Shown: positions 25,544-37,438 of the stretch, one piece after another
How positions within the stretch are numbered: the first letter of the stretch is position 1
Layout: every line of letters starts with the position of its first letter
NCBI GenBank assembly: GCA_947179155.2
Contig: OX359275.1
Location: 42,517,898-42,581,897, forward strand
Length of the DNA: 64,000 bases
Source of the DNA: Hedera helix
Lineage: Eukaryota > Streptophyta > Magnoliopsida > Apiales > Araliaceae
Direction of reading: 5' to 3'
Made by a program: the position numbers and the translations under genes
The notes under the pieces: generated by a model
Told to the model about the DNA's origin: nothing
What the model saw: the letters and a program-made list of their open reading frames with translations, nothing else
Database searches by the model: none

Positions 25544-27175
25544 ATGTCTACACTAAGGCCTTTTATTTGTTACTCCCGCGCCAGAATACCTATTAACTGT
25601 ATTTTAAACCATGCCGTATCAAAGCAACAAAGACGCTTTCTTCAAGCAGGCCACCACCTGTTCGACGAAATGCCTCGGAGGGACATTTCTTCTCTCAATT
25701 CGCTTCTCGCTTCCTATGTTCGCCATGGCGACCCTCTTGCCTCGTGGGAGTTCTTCCTTTGTATGCACCGTATCCGTTCTGACCTCAACTCGTATACATT
25801 CACTCCAGTCTTAGGTGCGTGCTCAGCGCTCCCCAACCCTGCTCGCGGCCTGCAAGTACATGCGCTGATGATCAAATTAGGTTCAGATACTCAAATTATC
25901 ACCAAAACTGCTTTAATTAACATGTATTCCAAATATAGCCGGCTGGGTGATTCAGTTCTTGCTTTCAACGAAATGGGTTTTAAGGATGTGGTCACTTGGA
26001 ATGCCCTGCTCTCAAGCTTTCTACATCACAACTTCCCTTTAAAAGCACTCAGTCTTTTTACAGACATGAAAGAGCAAAGAGTGGAATTTAGTGAATTCAC
26101 TTTGTGTTCTGTGATTAAAGTTTGTACTTCTTTGAATGCTTATAGACAGGGTAAGCAAGTTCATGCGTTGGTGGTACTGATGGGCCGTGATTTGGTGGTT
26201 TTGGGTACTGCTCTAATTGATTTTTACTCACATGTTGGGTATATTGGTGAAGCAATTAAAATCTATAGGAATCTGAATTGGAGAAAGGATGATATTATGT
26301 CCAATTCATTGATATCTGGATGTATACGGAATAAAAAGTATGATGTGGCTATGTCGATCATGAGTTCAATGAAACCTAATGTCATTGCCCTTACTAGTGC
26401 TCTTGCTGCTTGCTCTGAAAATTCAGATTTGTGGATTGGGAAGCAAATACATGGGGTAACGATCCGTCAGGGGTTCACATCTGATACCCAATTGTGCAAT
26501 GCGATGTTAGACATGTATGCAAAATGCGGGAAACTTTTGAGTGGCCGTTTAGTTTTTGAAGGAGTACCTCGAAAAGATGTGGTATCTTGGACAAGCATGA
26601 TAGATGCATATGGAAGTCATGGTCATGGGATCGAAGCTTTCGAGCTGTTCAAGAAAATGAGAGAGGAGGGAAGTGGCGTCTCACCAAATTCTGTTACGTT
26701 TCTTGCTGTTTTATCAGCTTGTGCACATTCTGATATGGTGGATCAGGGATGTGAGTGTTTTGTTTCGGCTCAGAAAAAGTATAGTGTGGACTTAGGTCCC
26801 GAGCATTATGCCTGCTTCATAGATTTATTAGGTCGTGCAGGTCGTATTGAAGAAATCTGGTGTCTATTTGATGATATTGTTAAGGATGGTATTAAACCTA
26901 CTGCCGCAATGTGGGCAGCTTTATTAAATGCTTGTAGAATTAACCACGATGTCATCAGGGGTGAATTTGCTTCTAAGCATCTCCTTGAGTTGGAACCTAA
27001 TAACCCAGGACATTATGTAGCACTTTCAAATTTCTATGCAGCCATTGGTAGGTGGGATGCTGTTGACAACTTCAGAAACATTATGAAAACGAGAGGAATA
27101 AATAAAGAAGTAGGAAGTAGTTGGGTCACTGTAGCATCTGGTAATATCCTGACTACCCATCCAAGTTTCCCATAA
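25544..27175 (+). CDS. Pentatricopeptide repeat protein, PLS class, E subgroup (543 aa)
   Basis: Single uninterrupted exon, as is usual for plant PPR genes. After a short basic N-terminus (MSTLRPFICYSRARIP, plausible organelle targeting) the protein is a chain of P, L and S repeats. Clear examples are SLNSLLASYVRHGD (about 50), DVVTWNALLSSF (about 148), TALIDFYSHVGYIGEA (about 230), NAMLDMYAKCGKL (about 320) and DVVSWTSMIDAYGSHGHGIE (about 347). The C-terminus (ALLNACRINHDV, then NPGHYVALSNFYAAIGRWD and KEVGSSWV) is an E/E+ type domain, with no DYW deaminase domain after it. Family role: sequence-specific binding of mitochondrial or plastid transcripts, commonly in C-to-U editing with a partner in trans. 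The RNA target is unknown. It resembles the Arabidopsis At5g66500 type from memory, which is unverified. Confidence 0.93.
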   Translation: MSTLRPFICYSRARIPINCILNHAVSKQQRRFLQAGHHLFDEMPRRDISSLNSLLASYVRHGDPLASWEFFLCMHRIRSDLNSYTFTPVLGACSALPNPARGLQVHALMIKLGSDTQIITKTALINMYSKYSRLGDSVLAFNEMGFKDVVTWNALLSSFLHHNFPLKALSLFTDMKEQRVEFSEFTLCSVIKVCTSLNAYRQGKQVHALVVLMGRDLVVLGTALIDFYSHVGYIGEAIKIYRNLNWRKDDIMSNSLISGCIRNKKYDVAMSIMSSMKPNVIALTSALAACSENSDLWIGKQIHGVTIRQGFTSDTQLCNAMLDMYAKCGKLLSGRLVFEGVPRKDVVSWTSMIDAYGSHGHGIEAFELFKKMREEGSGVSPNSVTFLAVLSACAHSDMVDQGCECFVSAQKKYSVDLGPEHYACFIDLLGRAGRIEEIWCLFDDIVKDGIKPTAAMWAALLNACRINHDVIRGEFASKHLLELEPNNPGHYVALSNFYAAIGRWDAVDNFRNIMKTRGINKEVGSSWVTVASGNILTTHPSFP

Positions 27176-29431
27176 CACTTGCATGGAGGACATAGGCATC
27201 ATGGTTACCTATGGTTTCTTCATATATATTCATTTAGATCAGAGATTTTCTTGAAAATGGACAAACTCATGCTCCATCTTCAGCTGTGTTCTGTAGAAAC
27301 AGTTTTCTTTACAGATGGCAGACCAAGTAAAAAATGGAAAAAATTGTTGCGTACATGCTTACTTTTTAAAATGTTCCTTACACTCTCACAATTGGTTTCT
27401 AAAGTATATATATATATTAATTTGACCAACCTCTTCAACTACTCATGCTTATCTGTTCAACAAGAATCTTTATGTGGCCGCTGTCTGCTAGAGGAGACCC
27501 TTTCTGTTACATCCAGTAAACATAAGATCTTGCTCATTCTCAAGATTACCAGGCTACATGACAAGTAGCAAATTGCATTGCCTGTGCGCGTATCTCAAGG
27601 TTAGTCATTTTGATTTCAAGGGATCAATAAAAGCAATCTTTTTCCTTACGGTATTAATTTAATGGTAAAGAAACAAAAACAAACTGATCAGATGTTCAAA
27701 TTCTTATGGCATTCTGGACTTTGCTTCATGCTTATGACTTGGAAGTCCTTTACCCAGAACAAGTGTCTGGTCCTGACTATAGAAAACAAATACTGGCAAC
27801 TAATTGAAATGATTTTCTCTTCACTTCGTACTTCTGTGCATATTTAACATCTGGTGATCTCATAGAACTGCTTCAAGTGTCTTTTCTTTTCTTTTTTTCA
27901 TTGTTCTCTATAATTCGTTGCTACTTTCTGGCACTGATTGATCAGCTTCCTTCCCAGCGTGATTACAAATCATTCATTATTGATTAGAAAATAATCGCTT
28001 GCTTGACCTACCTCACAAGCTGTTTTTTTGAAGTCCATTTTAGGGTCATTATGTGGAGAACACCAGAGCTACTAGCATTGATTGCTTCATCTTCAAATTC
28101 AGTTTTCCTGATGTTAGCTGCTGACCTGAGTGTGGAAGTTCCAGATGCTTGTTAATTTCAAGTTAGCTGCAAATGACTTACTATTATAATTGAGTCACCG
28201 CTGCATGGATGTGTTAAACTGACATTATGTGATTGAGTATTAACTGTCTTCTAACTTACAGTTGAAAGTAATTTTGCTTTGTGTTGTGCGAATAGCTATG
28301 GAATTGAAAAAGGGAAAAGATTTTGAGGTTCATGAGTTAGTGTGTCCTTAGGATGTGGATTTATTGAGATAAGCACGGGGATGAGATGCAGAAGAAGAAG
28401 ATAAAGATGCACATGCTGTACTCGAATTTCAAACTATAGCCTGGACAGTAGAACCCTCTTGAAGGAGCCTTTAGATCAGCCCAGTGTATCCAGCTTTGAT
28501 CTTGAGTCACTTGCACAATCGTGACTTCCTGAGTATATATCTGTATGCAACATTTGTAGAATTATGTTTTTTTAGCAGATATAAGGTTTGACAATTTAAT
28601 GATCAAGGTTGTGCTTGCAGTTAGATGCTGTTGTTCAACATTTGTGTTATGGCCTGTATATAAGACCAACCTAGTGACCGTTAGCTCCGCATCATACCGA
28701 GTATGTTCATATACTAATCACTAAGCTTTGTAATTATGGTCACTGTGTCTTTCAGTTGATCACAAGAAGTTTTAGTGGTATGAACCCAGTAGTTTGACCC
28801 ATCTAGCTAGTTGTTGATCATCTAAAAATTGAAGTACATTTTTTGAAGACGCTGCAGCAAAGAGTCATGTCATGTACATTTCCATATTTTTCTATGTTTG
28901 AATTCAGCATCATCTTTGCGGAGTCTAGCATATGCTGCCCAAATCATCATTCTTTTCTCAGATTTCAAATTCGAGCTGATAAAACCTACTCTCTTAAAAC
29001 AAACACATCATGTGAAATTCGACCAGAAATGGTGGGACAAAGTTACTTCACTGTAGCTAAACCAAAAAGGAGTCAAATTTGACAGCCCGTAGGCGTACCG
29101 AACGTCCTCAACTGGTCCACACATTGATGGTTTGAATACGTTGATATTTTTGGCTTTATGCATAAATTACTTGATTTATTCTTCATGTTAGTTGGATTTG
29201 CACACAAAGTCAATATTAGGAAACTCGAGGCTCTAATACTTGAGCCGTCAGAAACAATTTGAAATTCAAACAGAAACTACAAAATAAGCTTACCAAACAT
29301 GACTTCAGTAATATATATGGCCAGATTTTCACATTCTTTTCATATATGTACAAGACTCACCCACTTCTTTTTCATCAATTTATGCCCCGGTAGGAGCGAT
29401 CCAGCAGAGTAATTTTCCATCTTTCATAGCC
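27176..29431. other. Downstream of PPR gene, no confident gene
   Basis: The first part is probably the PPR 3' UTR. Frames here (for example at 27179, 27662 and 28843) have no family features, biased composition or splice context. The last few hundred bases are upstream sequence of the small gene at 29432. Confidence 0.5.
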
Positions 29432-29815
29432 ATGTTTAGAGCTTTGAGTACGCGCAGAAGTGGATATGAACGGTTAGCTGATGAGTCCTCCATTGGTTTG
29501 TTGGAGGTTAAGTTGAGTAGGTCCGCAACCTTGCCATCAAAAGTCTTCGGTTCACGTAAGAAACTGGCACCAGAAGGAAATCTTGTGCCCAGATGTGCAC
29601 AAAAGCAAACGAAAAAAGCTACCAAGATTCCAGAAAAGTCTGAAGAGAAGCAAGTGAAGAAGGCTAGCAAGATTCATCCCATCTTCAGTATTTTTGAAAA
29701 GCGGCGCGGAAAGAAGGCGACGGCTAAGCCAGAGTTCGCAAGGTATCTTGAGTATGTCAAGGAAGGAGGGTTATGGGATGGGAATTCAGACATGCCTGTG
29801 ATACACTATAAATGA
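29432..29815 (+). CDS. Small basic plant protein of unknown function (127 aa)
   Basis: Intronless frame starting MFRALSTRRSGYERLADE and ending SDMPVIHYK. The middle is strongly basic and lysine-rich (KKATKIPEK, KKASKIHPIFSIF), followed by GKKATAKPEFARYLEYVKEG. I recall the pattern of an N-terminal MFRAxSTRR-GY-L, a central SKIHP-F-xF and a C-terminal AKPEFARYLEY-KEGG-WD as a plant-specific uncharacterised family with a similar one-exon structure, so a real gene is likely. No signal peptide or membrane segment is seen. The basic composition suggests nucleic-acid or nuclear association, which is inference only. The opposite-strand frame at 29380-29670 is its shadow. Confidence 0.75.
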   Translation: MFRALSTRRSGYERLADESSIGLLEVKLSRSATLPSKVFGSRKKLAPEGNLVPRCAQKQTKKATKIPEKSEEKQVKKASKIHPIFSIFEKRRGKKATAKPEFARYLEYVKEGGLWDGNSDMPVIHYK

Positions 29816-29961
29816 ATCTTACCTATTGTTTTTTATTTCTTTAATTAAAAACAATTTGTGTAAGCATGTACTACCACTAGCTTAGATAACCATGATCATG
29901 TTTTTTGATTATGTGAATTCAGATTTATTGATCTTAACGTCCCCTTGGTTTTGGTTTTTTT

Positions 29962-30130
29962 TTTCTTAGATGTTTTCCAATCATTTATATCTAATCTTTT
30001 CAATTCTGATGAATCTTCACGATAAAATATAAATATCCATAAAAATGATAAACTCGATAAACCCAGAAAATATATGCTGCTGCAGAAGTTGAAAAGATTA
30101 GATATAAATGATTGAAAAACATCTAAGAAA
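29962..30130. repeat. Near-perfect inverted repeat (42 bp arms, 85 bp loop)
   Basis: Arm 29962-30003 and arm 30089-30130 are reverse complements with one mismatch (TTTTCC against TTTTTC), and pairing continues beyond with a bulge. It sits 147 bp after the stop codon of the small gene at 29432-29815. It could be a 3' UTR hairpin, a young small-RNA precursor or a tiny MITE. No target duplication was found. Confidence 0.8.
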
Positions 30131-31290
30131 AGAAGTTGCTGGTTGTTGTAGATCTCGTGGATGTCATTAACAAAGATATCAATTGAATTGAAGCGTACAA
30201 AACTTTCAGAAATCTCTTCTAAGGCTTTTCTAATTTGAAATAAACACTGATAAAACCAAATAATTCAAGTTTGTTACTACGACCAATAAGTTTCATTTCG
30301 TTGGGGGGTGGAAAAGAGGAAAAAATGAAAAATCTACCATTCCCTCCGTCCAACCCACAAAAATGAGTTTAGTTGGGACTCTCAACTACCAACTCATTGG
30401 GATCGAGAGAAGAATAAAATTCTATTGATTTTACAAAAATGTTTTATTAAAAAATTTAATAACCTGAATTCTAAATATGTCAAATAAATTTATATTAGTT
30501 TAAATTTTTCATAAATTAATTTTATAAAATAAAACTATGATTTTTTTTAAATGAGTATAATTTTTTTTTAATTAAACTCATTCATAAAATTTATCCAATT
30601 ACACTCTTATAACAGCGCCAAACTTGTAAGCTATTAATATATATAGCTACTCTTTACTCGGCACACGCTACGTGTGTGCAATTAAAAAATTGCAAGTTAA
30701 TTAGTGAACTGATAATTTGAGAACGAGAGAGAAAGTAAAAGATAAAAAAATTGTAATATTATTTTAAATCATTAGTGTTACACAGTTTTAAGAAGAGTAA
30801 TTTTTTTTTTTGCTCGGCCTTTATAAATATTAATAACATAATAATGATAGAATCTCAAAAATTGTTTTAAATATGTCTCAAATTATATAATTTTAAAAAA
30901 TAATATTTTATGACATAATCAATAATAAATGGTGCATTTTTTCATGCAAAATAAGAGACGTACCCCTTTTTTTTCCCTCGAATGTCTTAAGAGATGTAGA
31001 CGTACTCAATCAATCAGAGATAAACAAAAATATTATCTAAAACTATTTTAGTAGCTTGAGAACATTGTCAAATTTATATCATCAATAAAATTATTTTTTT
31101 TTGACAATATTTTTAAAAACTAGTTTTTTTGGCGAGCAACGTGGTGCAGCTGCAACGACTAATCCCGAAGAGGGAGAAAAATAGAATAGAAAGCGGGGCT
31201 GTGGAAGGGCTCTTCTCGGTCATATTTCCAAATGGTTAGGAGGGGGAGGGAGACAAAGACGAGGTTTTGAATCAAAAGAAACGGGACGAT
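30131..31290. other. AT-rich intergenic region
   Basis: No credible gene. One Stowaway-like end (CCCTCCGTCCAACCCAC at about 30341) lacks a clear partner. The last 150 bases before 31290 rise in GC and purine content and probably hold the promoter of the gene starting at 31987. Confidence 0.45.
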
Positions 31291-31986
31291 GCAGCAGCAG
31301 CAGCCCTCCTATTTTTTAACGACAATTTTTGAAAATTCATCTCTCATCCATCCCGCACCTATCGACTAACCCAAAAAATTTCAACTTCCATCTTCGTTGG
31401 CATCTAAAAGGTAGTTTTTCCTTTCTGTTCCTATTTGTGCGTTGTTATCTACGAATTCGGTCATTTGTGATTTGTTATTTATGATAACTTTTTTCCTGTT
31501 AATCTTATATATACATAGTTTCACAGAAGTTGCGAACATAGATACTGAAATCATAAGATGCTTAATCGTTTTTCGTTTTTTGTATTTCTTCCAGTGTTTT
31601 AAGTGTAACGTAGGTCTCAATTTAGGGTAGGGTTTTAATACCTTTTGTTTTCGCTCTTAAGCTTTTTGGTACTTTTTATGCATCTCTGCTTTGCTGTGTA
31701 GAGAAATTGGCTGTGTAGAGAAATTGAGGAGAGAATAAGCTGAATGAACATATTAATCGTATACATATATCTATATTTATATAATTTTAGGTTTGGGAAT
31801 TACTGGGAAGAATAATTTTCAATTGGTAAGTTGCTGCATCCAGGTTTTATTGTTTTAAAAATTGTGCAAATTCTGAGATGTATATGTGATTTGTTTTTTA
31901 TTTTAACTTCATTATGAACAGTCATGACTTTGTTTTAAGAGGGAGATTTGATAAGATAGAGACAGACTGTTTAATGTTGCAGAGTC
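31291..31986 (+). promoter_or_regulatory. 5' UTR with leader intron of the tail-anchored protein gene
   Basis: A CT-rich leader is followed by a donor AAAAG|GTAGTT at 31410/31411 and an acceptor TTGCAG just before AGTCATGCC (about 31982). The start codon at 31987 therefore lies only a few bases into the second exon. Leader introns of this size often raise expression in plants (general knowledge). Transcription start is approximate. Confidence 0.55.
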
Positions 31987-34346
31987 ATGCCAACTTTTAC
32001 AGCTATAGCTTTGGATCGGTTAATAGATCCAGGAGCTTCTAAAACAATGGCAGCTGGGAAGTATGTTCCTGATGCGAAACCGGAGAGTAGAAACGCTACT
32101 CCTAGCTCAAATCTTGAGAGGGTAATCAGTCTGCCTACTTCAATGTCGGACAGGGGGATTAATGTCCCTATACCAAGGATGGAGAGGAGAAATAGTGTGT
32201 CGACCTCACAGGTAGATAAGAAACACCACCGGGCTCGGATTTCTCCAGCGCTCTATGCCACGCCTGAGTCAACCCCACTTCCAGTAGTTCCCGATTCTCC
32301 ATCTTCATTCCCTCCATCCCCTTATATCATTAATCACAAGCGGCGTGGGCCACGCCTTCTTAAGAGTTTCTCGGAGGATGATGTGGCTACTCGTCAACGA
32401 GCTTTAGATGAAGACAAGGCAGCTGAGAATGAAAAAAATGAAGAAAAGGCACCTGATAATGCAACAAACGAAGAAAAGGAAGTTGTTGATCCCGACAAGG
32501 ATGTTGAGTTTACATTTAATGTTCCTAGGCCTGTTGAGGATGATCATGTCAATGGTGTGTCTGATGGAGAACTTGCAAGCAGTGAGTTGAGTAATGGTTT
32601 GGCTACGCAGAATGGTTCTATGAAGTCTGTTACATTTAATGTGCTACGTGATGCTGAGCTAGACGATTTCTTTGATCCTCAAGACACAATGAGTGTTAAG
32701 AGCAATACTGAGGGCGAGACTAGTGGTGGAGTGGAACGGTCTTTGAATCTCACCACACCAGTGGCAGAGTTTTACGATGCTTGGGAAGGTACCTGGTCTT
32801 CTGTTTTTTTTCCTTTTTTCTCGTAACACTCTTTTTTTGCTATATATGCTACTGCTGGTAATTGGATCTGCATGATTTCCTTCCCAAGCTCTCGGCAACA
32901 ACAATTTGGATTGTAATAGCTTTTAAATACTTGCATATGCTATTATAGTTTTCTATGTTACAACCCCTTTTTCCCCGCCTAGTTTTCAAATATAAATTTT
33001 TAAAAGGTTGATAATTTAAGCATTAACTTTTTTGTTTGTTATGAAATACTAATAATACAGTTGTCTTGTGTTACAGCATTAGAAAATTGGTACGCTTACT
33101 TGCATGTTTGCCATTTCTTGTTTTAGAATTGTCCTCTGAAATTGGGCCCCAGCCTTACCTGATTGACGTTGAAGCTGAATTGCGTGAATTAAGATTAAGT
33201 TTATTGATGGAGATAGAGAAGCGAAGGCAGGCAGAAGAAGCCATGAATGCTATGCGAAACCATTGGCTGAGGATCCGACAACAGTTGTCAATTGTTGGCT
33301 TGACACTCCCTGCTAATCCTATTGGTGTACTGGAGGATGAACTAGTGGGTGACCCGGCAGAAGAGCTATGTCAGCAAGTGTATCTTGCCCGGTATGTGTC
33401 CAATTCTATTGGAAGGGGAACTGCAAAGGCTGAGGTCGAGGTTGAAATGGAAGCCCAGCTAGAGGCTAAATTTTTTGAGATTGCTCGATTATGGGACCGA
33501 CTGAATTACTATGAGGCTGTAAATCGAGAGATGTCTCAGAGGAATCAGGAAGTTGTAGGTGAGATTTCTGTAACATCTTAAAATAGGCCAATTATTCATG
33601 CGCAACTTATTTTCTGTTTATCATTCGGTTATATTATATTCCCTGAATTGCCGTGAATTTTTTCTGTCCTGTATAGTTTTTATAGTGCATAGTTTCTTGA
33701 CGTCATCTTTTTTACCTGTTTGGTTATAGTCTGTAAAAGTTAGTAAAGTGTCTTTTAGTAAAGTTCTTTTCTTTCATATTTTCATGTTAATGATATTTCA
33801 TGTGTCCATTGTCTGTTCCACCAATGGACTTGGTGGAACCCTTGGCTTTTTTTCTAGAACTCGACCTGAAGAACTGTTCAGTGGCTTAAATATTTCGACC
33901 TGACATTATTGTTATTTTTAATCTGGTAAATCCTTGACTTGTTATTGCCTTTACCTCTTCAATTCCCTTTATGTTCCATTTCTACTTTCTTATTATTAAG
34001 AAATTCAATGCGGGTTGATTAAACAACAGAATAGAGATCAGGCTTTTGTTTGGAGGTGGATTTTTTGTTTTTGTTGGAGTGAGGAAACTCATATTTTTTT
34101 GTATCTTAAAAAAAATAAATTATACAAACAGCAGTTCTAATCTCTTCCTATGTTTGCCCTTGTGCAGAGGCAGCTCGACGACTTAGACAAAGGAGGAAGC
34201 AAAGGCAGAGGTGGGTTTGGGGGTCAATTGCAGCTGCAGTTACTTTTGGAACTGCTGCATTAGCATGGTCTTACCTCCCAACTGGAGAAGGATCATCTTC
34301 CCCCAATCAATCCCATGCTTCCGAGGGTGTCAAGTCATCAAAGTGA
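31987..34346 (+). CDS. Tail-anchored coiled-coil membrane protein of unknown function (470 aa)
   Basis: Exons 31987-32788, 33127-33558 and 34168-34346 join in frame (1413 nt). Residues 1-267 are low complexity and probably disordered: Ser/Pro-rich, with SPALYATPESTPLP and an acidic EEK/NEEK stretch. Residues about 268-411 are charged helices likely to form coiled coils (VEAELRELRLSLLMEIEKRR, AEVEVEMEAQLEAKFFEIAR, LWDRLNYYEAVNREM). Next comes a very basic RRLRQRRKQRQR, then one hydrophobic segment WVWGSIAAAVTFGTAALAW (about 427-447), and a short polar C-terminus. This is the layout of a tail-anchored protein with its bulk in the cytosol; ER or outer organelle membrane is possible. I recognise it as a conserved plant protein but cannot give it a function. 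Confidence 0.85.
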
Positions 34347-36931
34347 TGAGCTTCTTCCTGCATGGATAGGTTTTTGCAACTCATGTCATAGAATAGAAAT
34401 AAGAAACCTAAGGTCAAATTTGCCTTCATGTGAATACCTACCTCGTCTCTATTTTTTTTATTTTATTGCATCACTTTTTCCCCCATACTGGATTATAGTT
34501 CCAGCTAAAAAATAATGTACAGGAGGTATTTTATCTAAGAAAAATAATAGTAATATAGGGAGTTGTATGAGAAACTTGCGGCAATCTGAAATGGGGTGAC
34601 ATATCATTGTTTGAATAACTCTGTCAACAAATCCTTAAAAGAGCGATAGAGAAATGTGATGCCTCAGTACGTCCAAAATCCAAATCATGGAAAAACCTAG
34701 CATTTTTGTGTGGCTTTCACGTTTAGTTTTCATCTACATTGCTATAATTCAGGTTGGCTCCATCTATTTAAATTTGTTCTCGAAATTGCTGGTTGTTGCT
34801 TCGGTGCTGCAGGGGTTAATCCTATGGTGGCTTACCTGCAGCCTTGGGAGGCCATGTCGACTCAGTCTATCTTCAAACTCGGTGACATTTGAAAGTAAAT
34901 AAAACTTGTATGGTTGGGGTAAAAGCTTAGCTAATATCCGGTAAGCTCTTCTTCAGCCACAGAGTAGCATCCCATCGAAAAATAGCGAGAAAAAGAAGGC
35001 CATGGGGATAGAGTTATAAATATAAAGATGACTGTTACCCAGAAACAACAGTAGACAAGAAAAATTAAAATAGAAAATTATTTTAGGCAGTGGGCATATT
35101 TTACTTGTTATTATGATGAGAATAACATATTTATCTAGATCAAACATCTCTTTGGCATTTTTTGGCCCCTCTCCCACAGAAAATTGCCTGTATTTTACTA
35201 AAAAGTGCACCTAGCTATCAGTTTTGTTGGTAAATCTTTGGTTGGCTTATGTGCTTGATTGAAGAGGTTGAGGTGAAGATACAAGAGAAGAGTATTTATA
35301 CAAGATGAAGGGTTTCTGAAAAATTATGGCTATGGGACCAAACCCGAGATTTATGAAGTGGTATTCCATTTCAATATTGTTGTAAAATATAAGAACCATT
35401 TTTGACATTTCAAGTTAATTTGAAATATTTTCAATGTCGGAAATTTTGGTCAATACGTCAACTACCCAAAAGTACAATAATATTTATTGTTTTCAATATA
35501 TAAATTAATCATATTAATTTTAATTTTAAAAATATCGTAAAAATATGTTTCTTTCTTTCTTCTTCTTCTAGAAAGTAGAAAGCCTTGCTACTATAATTAA
35601 TCTCCGTAGCAAGATGAGTTGGTTTTGTAATTCACTTTTTTGTCCAAAGAGGGCTTTTGCTTTACAATCTTTTGGAATTGGATCATGTTTAACACTTGAT
35701 GGGCTGGCCTCATACCCGTGAGCACCGACAGTGTGTGAAAGAGGTCACTGGGCCGTAGCAGTAGTTGGTGGGGTGTAGGTATAATGAATCTTGTTACCGG
35801 CACGTTAAGGTGTGGGTATCAAACCCACTTTCTTCATTTCACGTGGGATGTTTTTAGGGGGAGTTGAATGTGGTAACCCGACACGCCACTCCTATTTGTC
35901 GTAAAAAAGGTGGTTTCAGCTTCAAAACAAGGATGATTTATTAGTGTAGTTCAGAACACCGAAACATGAACTGGATCATGACCTTTGATTTCTCAACAAT
36001 GATCATAACGAAAATTAAGAATTCAATCAACGGCAGAGATGAACTTGTCGGTTGTTGCAAGATGCAAACACGAAAAAGCAATCCATATCTGTTGAGGGCC
36101 CACGCAGATTTTGAACCAGAAAGGGGAGGAGAATCCGAGCTAGAAAAACAAAAGCCTTGTCCATAGAGACTGCGGACGGACAGAGAGGTTCACCATTTAC
36201 TCGGAACAAACTAAACCCTTTTTTTTTTTTATCTTTTTCTTTTTTCCTCTTTCCACTCTTTTGGACTTTATTAATGGATTGAGAGAGAGAAGCAGAGGAC
36301 GGCCCTCCCTCAGCTTCTTCACATGGTTATGTAGACCCACATCCACAAGCTTGCGCCACGTGTGTTAGATTGTTTAATGCGCATATCAATGGTTTTAGAT
36401 ATTGTTGCAGAGAGACCCATTTCGTATAAATGCCTGTGGAGCAGTACTTGTATTCGACTAAAATACATATTGAATTCTAAAGTTTATAAGAAAGTTGACA
36501 TTTGTATTTTAATATTTAAAATATATTTAAGTGTATTTTAATTTTTTTATATTAAATAAGATATATTTTTTGAAATTTAAATTGGTTAAAATAATTCTTA
36601 AAGTTCTTTTAACTTAATAATATGCATCCTAAAGTTCGTTATATTAAACAAAATGTACTTTTATTTTTGATCGGTTAAAACAATTTAAAAAGAACTTTGG
36701 AATGAACTAAAATATATTTTAAATATTTAAGTACAAATTTTAATAATTTTATAAATTTTAAAATTTAAACTGTATTCTAATCTTTATATTTTCGTAAATA
36801 CTATAATGTAATTTAATCAGTGCTCTATCTCAAACAAGTCGTTTGATTTATTGAGTTGTCCATAGTTTAAGTTATTTTATTCAAGTAATTAACACATTTT
36901 ACTTCTAATTTTTTACAGGTGATGTCTGTTT
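34347..36931. other. 3' flank and intergenic region
   Basis: The first 200 bases are likely 3' UTR of the preceding gene. A frame at 34687-34902 has no recognisable family. The 35680-35900 stretch is richer in GC and repeat-like but shows no defining ends. From 36440 the DNA is AT-rich. No gene or RNA gene can be supported. Confidence 0.45.
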
Positions 36932-37438
36932 TAGGGTGATAATTTTTGACATAACATGCTAACACGACACGATCACAATGTAAAATAAGAGAGTTAGTGT
37001 TGGGTATAAATAATTTTTGTGTCATAAAAAGGTCAGCACGAAATTTAAATAGGTAAAATATATATTAGACACTTTTATCTAAAATAATTTAAAAATAAAT
37101 ATAATATAATGTTATAATTTATCTTAAATATTGAGTTTTAGTTTTCTTAGTTACTTTCCTAAACATGATATCTTGCATTTTGTTAAATAAATATTATTGT
37201 GAAGAATAAATTACATCATTATTCAATAAATAAGTGACTGATGTTTATATATTTTATTATTTAAAAATTTTAATTTATGTAGTAAACGGGTTGATACATT
37301 AACACGATTAATAAACAGATCCGTGTTAGTGTTGAGTATCTTGACACGAATAATTAAACAAATGAGTTATTTAATATAATACTTATAACATGACACAACA
37401 CAAATTCACCTAACACCACGACACAATTGTCACCCTTA
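36932..37438. mobile_element. hAT-like non-autonomous element
   Basis: Ends AGGGTGATAATTTTTGACA and the complement of ACAATTGTCACCCTT are short inverted repeats. The subterminal parts are rich in ACACGA/CGTGTT motifs on both sides (GCTAACACGACACGATC, AACACCACGACACAATTG), a pattern common in plant hAT MITEs. The flanks show only an imperfect repeat. Confidence 0.5.

Noticed and set aside
27179..27568. 129-codon frame directly after the PPR stop codon
   Set aside because: No family features, composition typical of UTR sequence; the PPR protein is complete without it.
29380..29670. Minus-strand 96-codon frame
   Set aside because: Antisense shadow of the small basic protein gene at 29432-29815.
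34687..34902. Short frame with hydrophobic start downstream of the tail-anchored gene
   Set aside because: No recognisable domain, overlapping alternative frames of similar length, and no splice link to the upstream gene could be shown.
35680..35900. Possible SINE or tRNA gene (GGGTATCAAACCCA resembling a T arm)
   Set aside because: No matching box A at the right distance, no cloverleaf, and no target duplication found.
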